From: Betaproteobacteria bacterium
Lineage (GTDB): Bacteria; Pseudomonadota; Gammaproteobacteria; Burkholderiales; SG8-41
Assembly: GCA_025363575.1 (NCBI GenBank)
Contig: JANYDM010000076.1
Location: 1-38,364 of the forward strand
Reading direction: 5' to 3'
Length of the DNA: 38,364 nt
Under the pieces are notes generated by a model. The model ran no database searches. It had not been told where the DNA came from and was given only the letters and a program-made list of their open reading frames with translations. Within the stretch, counting starts at the first letter, position 1. Each line of letters starts with the position of its first letter. A program made the position numbers and the translations under genes. Of this stretch, positions 32,302 through 38,364 are shown piece by piece.

Positions 32302-34026
32302 CTAACCCTTATTCAACGCTTCCCTTACCCGCCCCACCCCATAATCCCGCTCCGCCGCCTCACGTGACACCTTCCCACTACGCAACTCGTCAGCAATCGC
32401 ATCCAGCGAGCGCTCCTTCGGCTCGCCATAACCACCAGCACCAGGCGTTTCAATCCGCATCGCATCACCGACCTTCATTTCCACGCGCGCGACTTTCGAA
32501 AACAATTCTTCCTGATCGGGCTGGCCATAGTTGCGGATGAGTTTCGCGCGGCGGCCGTCTTTGCCGCCGAACACGCCGCTGGGCACGCCGACGGTATGAC
32601 TGTCGGAGCGCACGGAGAAGATGGTGCCGGGCACTACTGCGCGAATCTGGCGCGCGATGCCGAGGCCGCCGCGATATTTACCCGCGCCGCCGGAATCCTC
32701 GACCAGCGCGTATTCATCGACCATCAGCGGGTATTCGTTCTCCAGCGCTTCAGCCGGTAGGTTGGACGTATTCGTCAGATGCACGTGAACCGCATCCATG
32801 CCGTCGGCGGTATGACGCGCGCCGCTGCCGCCGCCCAGTGTTTCTAGATACACGTAGTTGCCCTGCCGGCGCGTGAGCGCACCGGAGAAGACGATCGCCG
32901 GCACGACGTCGTTGCCCGACGCCATCACGCGCTCGGGCGGCAGCAGGCCGCGGAACGCGCCGAAGATCGCGCCTGCGACTTTCTGGCAGGTAATAGATCT
33001 TGCGCCACAAGGCGCAGGCGGATTCGGGTTGACGATGGTACCGGACGGCGCGCTGATCTTCACCGCGTCGAACAGGCCGGCATTAGGCAGCAACTCCGGG
33101 TCGAGCAACGCTTTGATCGAGTAATAAACGCAGGCATGCAGCGCATTGGTCGGCACATTCATCGCGCCGCGCGCTTCTTTGCCCGAGCCCGCGAAATCCA
33201 GGCTTAGCCCGTCGTCCGCAACGCGCACCGTGACCGCGATGGGCACCGGCTCGCCGCCCATGCCGTCGTCGTCCATGTAATTGGTGAAGCTGTATTCGCC
33301 CTTCTTCAGCTCCGCGATACGGTTGCGGATGCGGCGGCGCGTGTAGGCGATGATGTCGTCGATCGACTGGCGCACCGACTCCATGCCCATCTGCACGACG
33401 AGCCCGCGCGCCGCCTGCGCGCCGCGCTCATTGGTGGCGACTTGCACGCGCAGATCGAGTGCGCGCTCTTCGGGATCGCGCGTGTTGTGCGCGATGAGGC
33501 TCAGCACTTCGGTATCGAGCACGCCCGCGCGCACGATACGGATGACGGGCAGCCGTATGCCTTCCTCGAAGATTGAGCGTGAACCACCGGCGATGGAGCC
33601 CGGCACCGCGCCGCCGACATCGGAATGATGGCCGACGTTCGCAGCGAAGAATTCGATTTTGCCTTCGATAAATACCGGCGTGATGCAGCTGATGTCCGGC
33701 AAATGTGTGCCGTTGGCCAGGTAAGGGTCGTTGCAGAGAAACACATCGCCTTCGCTGATCTTGTCGAGCGGCCACGCCTTCAACACCGCATCGACGCCGC
33801 CGTTGAGCGAGCCCAGATGCAGCGGAATCTGCGTGCCCTGTGCGATGAGTCGCCCTTTGCCGTCGAACAAACCCACCGAGCAGTCGCGCCGCTCCTTGAT
33901 GTTGGTCGAGAACGAGGAGCGCACGAGCGTGTTGTTCATGTCCTCGGTGATGGAGAGCAGCCGGTTGCTGAACACCTCCATTGCGATGGGGTCAAAGATT
34001 TTCGTGTCATGCGCGACTTCGCTCAT
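32302..34026 (-). CDS. hyuB: Hydantoinase B/oxoprolinase-family subunit
   Basis: This 574-residue protein is the B subunit of the N-methylhydantoinase/acetone-acetophenone carboxylase/5-oxoprolinase group, cytosolic partners that act on cyclic amides or carboxylate ketones with ATP. Signatures are DPIAMEVFSNRLLSITEDMN, STNIKERRDCSVGLFDGKGRL, the HLGSLNGGVDAV block, DVFLCNDPYLANGTHLPDI, NVGHHSDVGGAVPGS with the metal-binding His/Asp set, and ETPGAGGYGEPKERS near the end. It has normal length, and its ATG overlaps the hyuA stop by 4 bp, so the subunits are co-translated. The real substrate (hydantoin, oxoproline or ketone) cannot be settled from sequence. Confidence 0.92.
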   Translation of the reverse strand: MSEVAHDTKIFDPIAMEVFSNRLLSITEDMNNTLVRSSFSTNIKERRDCSVGLFDGKGRLIAQGTQIPLHLGSLNGGVDAVLKAWPLDKISEGDVFLCNDPYLANGTHLPDISCITPVFIEGKIEFFAANVGHHSDVGGAVPGSIAGGSRSIFEEGIRLPVIRIVRAGVLDTEVLSLIAHNTRDPEERALDLRVQVATNERGAQAARGLVVQMGMESVRQSIDDIIAYTRRRIRNRIAELKKGEYSFTNYMDDDGMGGEPVPIAVTVRVADDGLSLDFAGSGKEARGAMNVPTNALHACVYYSIKALLDPELLPNAGLFDAVKISAPSGTIVNPNPPAPCGARSITCQKVAGAIFGAFRGLLPPERVMASGNDVVPAIVFSGALTRRQGNYVYLETLGGGSGARHTADGMDAVHVHLTNTSNLPAEALENEYPLMVDEYALVEDSGGAGKYRGGLGIARQIRAVVPGTIFSVRSDSHTVGVPSGVFGGKDGRRAKLIRNYGQPDQEELFSKVARVEMKVGDAMRIETPGAGGYGEPKERSLDAIADELRSGKVSREAAERDYGVGRVREALNKG

Positions 34027-36074
34027 GCGCGGCGCTCCAGTCTGATGACAATATTGCCGATGCGATCCACGCTCGCGCTCTGCCCCGGCGCAAGCAATAC
34101 GGTCGAGCTCATCTCCTCGACCAGCGCGGGGCCAGCAAGCGTGCCGCCGGCCGGAAGCTTGGCGCGTGCATGTACGGGCGTTTCGAGCCAGCCGTGCTTC
34201 TCGCCGAAATAAACTTTACGCGTTGAAGTCACCGCTTTCGCCACGCTGCCAGCCGTGCCGATTTCACGCAGCGGCGCCTTCGCGACGGCGCCCACCGCCT
34301 GCAGGCGACAGTTCACAATCTCGACCGCACGGCCCGGTACGTCGTAGCCGTATTCGCGCTTATGGGCGTCGCCGAATGCCTCGAGAAAGCCTGTCATACC
34401 ATCTGCCGTCACGAGCGGCATCGCGACCATCACCTCGAAATTCTGCCCCTGATAGCGCGCGTCGATGTGAAAGCGGAAGGATTGCTCGTCCACGGGCACG
34501 CGCTCGCGCGTAAGCCACGCGCGCGCCTCGGTTTCCATGTCGGCGAACAGTTTGCATACATGCTGCCAGCTATCGGCCGTGACTTCGGCGATCTCACTGC
34601 GCACGAAATCGAAACTGATGTCGGTCAGCAGCATGCCGCGCGCGCACAGCGTGCCCGGCTCCTGCGGCACGATCACGGTCGAGATGCCGCATTCGGCAGC
34701 GACCTCTATCGCGTGCAGCGGCCCCGCGCCGCCGTACGCGAACAGCGCGAACTGCGACAAGTCGTATCCGCGCTCGGTCGACACCGAGCGGATGGCGCGG
34801 CTCATATTGGCGTTGGCTATGCGGATCACGCCTTCGGCCGCCTGCTCCAGTGCAAGACCCAACGGTTGCGCAACCTTCTTACCGATCACATCGCGCGCCG
34901 CCGTTTCGTCGACCTTCAGCCGGCCGTCGAGCAGCGCGACGGGATTCAGGCGATGCAGACTGATCTGCGCATCGGTAATGGTCGGCTCGACACCACCGCG
35001 CGCATAGGCGGCCGGCCCCGGATCGGCGCCTGCACTCTTTGGGCCGACTTTTAATGCGCCGGCATCGTCCATCCACGCAATGCTGCCGCCGCCCGCGCCT
35101 ATCACATGAATGTCTATCATCGGCGTCTTCACCGGATAGTCCGCGACCAATCGGCTCGAGCTGAACAGCGGCTTGCCGCGATAGATCAGCGATACGTCGG
35201 TGCTGGTGCCGCCGACATCAAAGGTGACGAGGTTCTCGAAACCGGCGACGCGGCCGACTTCCGCCGCGCCGACCACGCCGGCCGCGGGGCCGGACAAGCA
35301 GGTGCGCACCGGATACGCGCGCACTGCGCGCATCGACATCAGGCCGCCGTTGGAATGAATAGTGAACGGCTCGACACTGATGCCGAGATCCTTCACGCGC
35401 GCAAGAAAGCTTTCGAGATAAGTTTCCATGCGGGGGCCAACCGCGGCATTGAGCAGGGTCGTCGACCAGCGCTCGTATTCGCGGAACTCCGGCAGCACAT
35501 CGCTCGACACGCTGATATAGGCGTCGGGCAGCACGCGCTCGACCACGCGCCGCGCCGCTTGCTCATGCGCCGGATTGCGATACGAATGCAGGAAGCACAC
35601 CGCGACCGCTTTGACGCCGGCCGCTTTCAGCTTGCCCGCCGCACGTTCGACTTCACTTTCGTCGAGCACAGCCAGCACCGCGCCTTTCGCATCGATGCGC
35701 TCGTGGACTTCATGACGGTGCTCGCGCGGCGCGAGGGGCGGCGGCTTGACGACGCTGTAATCGAAGAGATGCGGCCGCACCTGGCGGCCGATCTCAATGA
35801 CGTCGCGAAAGCCTTTGGTGGTGATGAGACCGGTGACGGCGCCGCGTCTTTCGATCACCAGATTGGTTGCTACCGTCGTGCCGTGGCCGATATGGCCAAC
35901 GTCGGCGGGTGCAATCGCGTGCATGCGCAGGAGATCGGCGATGCCCTGCTCTATCGCCTGCGAAGGATCGTGCGGCGTGGACGCGACCTTGTGATAGCTG
36001 ACCTGCCCGTCTTCCTCGCGCAGCAGCGTAAAGTCGGTGAACGTGCCGCCGACGTCTATGCCTATTCTGTACAC
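34023..36074 (-). CDS. hyuA: Hydantoinase A/oxoprolinase-family ATPase subunit
   Basis: This is the 683-residue A subunit of the hydantoinase/oxoprolinase group with the actin/hexokinase-like ATPase fold. Motifs are YRIGIDVGGTFTDFTLL (phosphate 1), GHGTTVATNLVIERRG, the second phosphate loop VTFDVGGTSTDVSLI, IGAGGGSIAWMDDAG and GADPGPAAYARGG. GTG 36074 was chosen: it lies two bases beyond the receptor stop (TAA) and starts directly before the beta-strand; the 15-codon longer frame would overlap the receptor gene. It forms one operon with the upstream TTT receptor and downstream hyuB, suggesting import of a cyclic amide or keto acid followed by ATP-driven ring opening or carboxylation. Confidence 0.92.
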   Translation of the reverse strand: MYRIGIDVGGTFTDFTLLREEDGQVSYHKVASTPHDPSQAIEQGIADLLRMHAIAPADVGHIGHGTTVATNLVIERRGAVTGLITTKGFRDVIEIGRQVRPHLFDYSVVKPPPLAPREHRHEVHERIDAKGAVLAVLDESEVERAAGKLKAAGVKAVAVCFLHSYRNPAHEQAARRVVERVLPDAYISVSSDVLPEFREYERWSTTLLNAAVGPRMETYLESFLARVKDLGISVEPFTIHSNGGLMSMRAVRAYPVRTCLSGPAAGVVGAAEVGRVAGFENLVTFDVGGTSTDVSLIYRGKPLFSSSRLVADYPVKTPMIDIHVIGAGGGSIAWMDDAGALKVGPKSAGADPGPAAYARGGVEPTITDAQISLHRLNPVALLDGRLKVDETAARDVIGKKVAQPLGLALEQAAEGVIRIANANMSRAIRSVSTERGYDLSQFALFAYGGAGPLHAIEVAAECGISTVIVPQEPGTLCARGMLLTDISFDFVRSEIAEVTADSWQHVCKLFADMETEARAWLTRERVPVDEQSFRFHIDARYQGQNFEVMVAMPLVTADGMTGFLEAFGDAHKREYGYDVPGRAVEIVNCRLQAVGAVAKAPLREIGTAGSVAKAVTSTRKVYFGEKHGWLETPVHARAKLPAGGTLAGPALVEEMSSTVLLAPGQSASVDRIGNIVIRLERRA

Positions 36075-36076
36075 AG

Positions 36077-37051
36077 TTACTCGGCCTTGATACCGGCGTC
36101 CTGGACCACCTTGCGCCATTTGCCGATTTCACCGGTGACGCGCGACGCGAATGCGGCCGGAGGACTGGCGACGATGTCCGCGCCCTGGCTCGCCAGCAGC
36201 TCGCGCATGGCCGGCAGCGCCAGCGCACGCGCGGTATCTTCGCTGACCTTGCGCACGATCTCGGGCGGTGTACCCGCGGGCGCGAACAGACCGAACCATA
36301 CGATCGCCTCGAATCCGGGATAACCCGATTCTGCAATCGTCGGCACTTGCGGCGTGACGGCCGAGCGCTGCAGGCTGCTGAGCCCGAGCGTGCGCAGCTT
36401 GCCCGTCTGCACGTGCGGCAGCGAAGTCATGATGACGTCGAACATCAGCGACAGATGCCCGCCGAGCAGCTCTATCATCGCGGGGCCTGTACCCTTGTAA
36501 GGCACGTGCGTCATTTTGATTTTTGCCACCGACTGAAACAGCTCCATCGCCATGTGCGAGGTGCTACCGGTGCCGGCGGTGCCGTAATTGAGCTCGCCGG
36601 GACGGGCTTTGGCGAGCGCCACGAGCTCCTTCACCGATTTGGCGGGAATCGACGGATGCACCGACAGCATCTGCGGGATCGTCGCGATCTCGGTGATCGG
36701 CGTGAAATCGCGCTGCGGATCGAACGGCAGCTTTGCGTAGAGTGAAGCCGCAACTGCATTGGTCGTATTGGTGCCGAGCAGCAGCGTATAACCGTCGGCC
36801 GGCGATTTCGCAACGTAGTCAGAGCCGACGATGCCGCCGCCGCCCGCGCGATTGTCGACGATCACCGAAGTCTTCCATGTTTCGTTAAGCCGCTGCGCCA
36901 CGCTGCGCGCCAGCAGGTCAGTCGAGCCGCCGGCCGCGAACGCGACGACGATGCGCACCGTCTTGGCGGGATATGCGTCGGCGGCCAGCGCCCCACCGGC
37001 CGTCACAACTACATGAGCACCGCCGAGCAAGAGCCAGAATAGACGTCGCAT
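36077..37051 (-). CDS. Bug/TctC-family TTT receptor linked to hyuAB
   Basis: This is a periplasmic receptor of about 324 residues. ATG 37051 gives MRRLFWLLLGGAHVVVTAGG and cleavage near ALAADA; an ATG 13 codons earlier (37090) is possible but falls inside a dispersed repeat. The mature part is AYPAKTVRIVVAFAAGGSTDLLARS, with VIVDNRAGGGGIVGSDYVA, SPADGYTLLLG, YGTAGTGSTSHMAMELF, HVPYKGTGPAMIELLGG and KWRKVVQDAGIKAE. It is first in the receptor-hyuA-hyuB operon, with 2 bp before hyuA, so it probably captures the hydantoinase/oxoprolinase-type substrate. The function is inferred from linkage. Confidence 0.93.
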   Translation of the reverse strand: MRRLFWLLLGGAHVVVTAGGALAADAYPAKTVRIVVAFAAGGSTDLLARSVAQRLNETWKTSVIVDNRAGGGGIVGSDYVAKSPADGYTLLLGTNTTNAVAASLYAKLPFDPQRDFTPITEIATIPQMLSVHPSIPAKSVKELVALAKARPGELNYGTAGTGSTSHMAMELFQSVAKIKMTHVPYKGTGPAMIELLGGHLSLMFDVIMTSLPHVQTGKLRTLGLSSLQRSAVTPQVPTIAESGYPGFEAIVWFGLFAPAGTPPEIVRKVSEDTARALALPAMRELLASQGADIVASPPAAFASRVTGEIGKWRKVVQDAGIKAE

Positions 37052-37085
37052 GACCATCCCCGCGCAAAAAAAGAAAACTGAGGCT

Positions 37086-37155
37086 GTCATTCCCGCACAG
37101 GCGGGAATCCAGACGAATCGAATGCTTTTTGGATGCCCGCCTGCGCGGGCATGAC
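37086..37155. repeat. Paired dispersed palindromes, dRS3-like
   Basis: ATTCCC-N8-GGGAAT at 37089-37108 fits the consensus of the neisserial dRS3 repeat. A second palindrome ATGCCCGC / GCGGGCAT lies at 37133-37152. The two halves are inverted copies of a GTCAT-n-CCCGC-n-CAGGCGGG-n-ATCC core. This type of intergenic unit is common in many proteobacterial genomes. It lies directly upstream of the receptor gene. Confidence 0.8.
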
Positions 37156-37200
37156 GATTACATCAACTATAGCAGAGGCCGCGCGCCGCTACCGCCTCTC

Positions 37201-37289
37201 ACCTCCACCCTAGCCCCCCTCGTCGAGGGGGAGGGAATTACTCTTTAATACTCCTTCCCCCTTGACGGGGAAAGTTTGGGATGGGGGCG
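37201..37289. repeat. G/C-run inverted repeat unit
   Basis: Two mirrored arms carry short palindromes: CCCCCTCG and CGAGGGGG (37215-37231), and TTCCCC and GGGGAA (37255-37272). The outer flanks are ACCTCCACCCTAG and TTTGGGATGGGGG. It resembles the dispersed intergenic repeats with CTCCCCCTTGACGGGG cores and has no coding potential. Confidence 0.7.
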
Positions 37290-37309
37290 AAATATCGAAG
37301 GTGGCGAAA

Positions 37310-38364
37310 TTATTTTTTTGACGCAGGAACATCGAGCAATGAATTCGCTTCGCCGAGCGCGGGGTAGCCGGCGCTATCCGGTTGCGCGCGGAACTGCGGC
37401 GCGACAGGCACCGGCAATGCAGTCATCTGCTTGCCATCGGCGGCGAGTTTTGCCGCGAACACCCCGCGCGCGACGAAATGCGCGTCGCGCATCGCATCTT
37501 TGACGGATGCCATGACGCAGCAACAGACGTCCTTGCCCTCGAACAGCGCGCGCCATTCGTCGGCGTTCCTGGCAACGATTTTCTCCGCGACTGCGCGCCG
37601 CGTCGCCGCGGCATCGCGGGCGTCGTCAGCGAATTCAGATGTGAGTCCGATCATGGCGCAGAAGTTCTCCCAGAATCTCTGCTCAAGTGGCGCCGCAGCG
37701 ACGAACCTGTCGTCCTTCGTTCGATAAACGTTGTATCGCGGCGAACCGCCGGTAACGAGATCACCGCCGGGTGTCGGCCACTCACCGGCGACTTCGCCGT
37801 TGCCCATCGCCCAGTACATGAACGTGAAGAGGTTGTCGCCCATCGCGATATCGAGCTTGCAGCCTTTGCCCGTGCGGTCGCGCTCGCGCAGCGCGAGCAG
37901 GATGTTGATTACCGCTGGATAAGTGCCGCCGCCGATATCGGCAATCAGCGCAGGCGGCGGCACTGGCGCACCATCACTGCCCGCTGCCAGCGCAAGCATG
38001 CCCGCGTCGGCTATGTAGTTGAGATCATGCGCCGCCATGTCGGCGCGCGGACCATGCTGGCCGTAGCCGGTGATCGCGCAGTAGATAATGCGCGGATTTA
38101 TTTTGCTCAAGGCTTCATAGCCGAGTCCCAGCCTGTCCATTACGCCGGGACGAAACTGTTCGACCACCACGTCTGCCGCTTCGAGCAGCGGCTTGAGTTT
38201 CGCGACAGCGCCTTTGTCCTTGAGGTCGATGGCGATGCTGCGCTTGCCGCGATTGAGCATGGCGAAATTGACGCTGTCCGTGCCGAATTTCGGCGTATAC
38301 GAGCGCATCTCGTCGCCGCGCCCCGGCCGTTCTATCTTGATGACTTCGGCGCCCGCTTCGGCGA
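37310..38364 (-). CDS. CaiB/BaiF-family (class III) CoA-transferase, 5' end outside the window
   Basis: The minus-strand frame is open to the right edge, so the start is missing. The visible 351 residues begin AEAGAEVIKIERPGRGDEMR and continue with NRGKRSIAIDLKDKGAV, ADVVVEQFRPGVMDRLGLGYE, IIYCAITGYGQHGP, HDLNYIADAGMLAL and GCKLDIAMGDNLFTFMYW, the last holding the candidate catalytic Asp (KLDIAM). These are the standard landmarks of formyl-CoA transferase/carnitine CoA-transferase/alpha-methylacyl-CoA racemase relatives. The family swaps CoA between carboxylates or racemises acyl-CoA; the substrate is open. It lies upstream of the receptor-hyuAB operon on the same strand, but about 260 bp of repeats separate them, so separate transcription is likely. 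Confidence 0.9.
   Translation of the reverse strand, partial: AEAGAEVIKIERPGRGDEMRSYTPKFGTDSVNFAMLNRGKRSIAIDLKDKGAVAKLKPLLEAADVVVEQFRPGVMDRLGLGYEALSKINPRIIYCAITGYGQHGPRADMAAHDLNYIADAGMLALAAGSDGAPVPPPALIADIGGGTYPAVINILLALRERDRTGKGCKLDIAMGDNLFTFMYWAMGNGEVAGEWPTPGGDLVTGGSPRYNVYRTKDDRFVAAAPLEQRFWENFCAMIGLTSEFADDARDAAATRRAVAEKIVARNADEWRALFEGKDVCCCVMASVKDAMRDAHFVARGVFAAKLAADGKQMTALPVPVAPQFRAQPDSAGYPALGEANSLLDVPASKK

Noticed and set aside
7666..37051. Search for TctA/TctB membrane subunits near the receptors
   Set aside because: No large multi-helix TctA-like frame or TctB-like four-helix frame is present; the only polytopic proteins are DUF3995-like or unknown.

Overview
The window looks like chromosomal DNA of a GC-rich betaproteobacterium, probably Burkholderiales-like. 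The evidence is high GC with strong GC-third-position coding, housekeeping genes of proteobacterial type (gltX, ubiB, an E. coli-like alkB), and eight genes for Bug/TctC-type periplasmic receptors of tripartite tricarboxylate transporters (TTT). Expansion of orphan receptors of this type is a known hallmark of Bordetella and relatives. No rRNA, CRISPR array, replication origin or intact insertion sequence was seen.

Layout. (1) 1-1.81 kb: a tyrosine recombinase gene next to the 3' end of a tRNA-Ala(GGC) gene, the usual picture of one end of an integrated element whose body lies to the left. (2) 1.8-7.7 kb: housekeeping block with alkB (running antisense into gltX), gltX, ubiB, a family-3 solute-binding lipoprotein and a small conserved-looking unknown. 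(3) 7.7-14.3 kb: an operon of an AMP-forming acyl-CoA synthetase and two tandemly duplicated TTT receptors, then a Gfo/Idh/MocA dehydrogenase, an HD-domain protein and a small outer-membrane beta-barrel. (4) 14.5-28.7 kb: a catabolic region with a polysaccharide-deacetylase-family hydrolase, a gamma-glutamyltransferase, a frameshifted TTT receptor, an intact TTT receptor tail to tail with it, an MmgE/PrpD protein with two TTT receptors, a DadA-like oxidase divergent from a three-subunit HcnCAB-like flavin dehydrogenase, an Asp/Glu-racemase-superfamily protein lacking the usual cysteines, and another TTT receptor. (5) 28.8-32.3 kb: a lower-GC accessory patch with a YidD-like/DUF3995 gene pair, an orphan membrane protein between 31-bp direct repeats, and a tandem pair of membrane-coiled-coil-zinc-ribbon paralogues, with many short GGTCCGACCC/GGGTCTGACCCC-type repeats. 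(6) 32.3-38.36 kb: a TTT receptor-hyuA-hyuB operon, a block of dispersed intergenic repeats, and the 3' part of a CaiB/BaiF CoA-transferase gene that runs off the right edge.

How it works together: the dominant theme is uptake of small organic acids or amides through TTT-type receptors linked to dedicated catabolic enzymes. No TctA or TctB membrane subunit is present, so the receptors must use membrane components encoded elsewhere or act as sensors. Substrates cannot be assigned from sequence alone. The least explained material is the 28.8-32.3 kb patch, especially the CPRCWIR zinc-ribbon pair. The clearest sequence anomalies are the frameshifted receptor at 17.1 kb, the cysteine-less racemase homologue at 26.9 kb and the alkB overrun into gltX.
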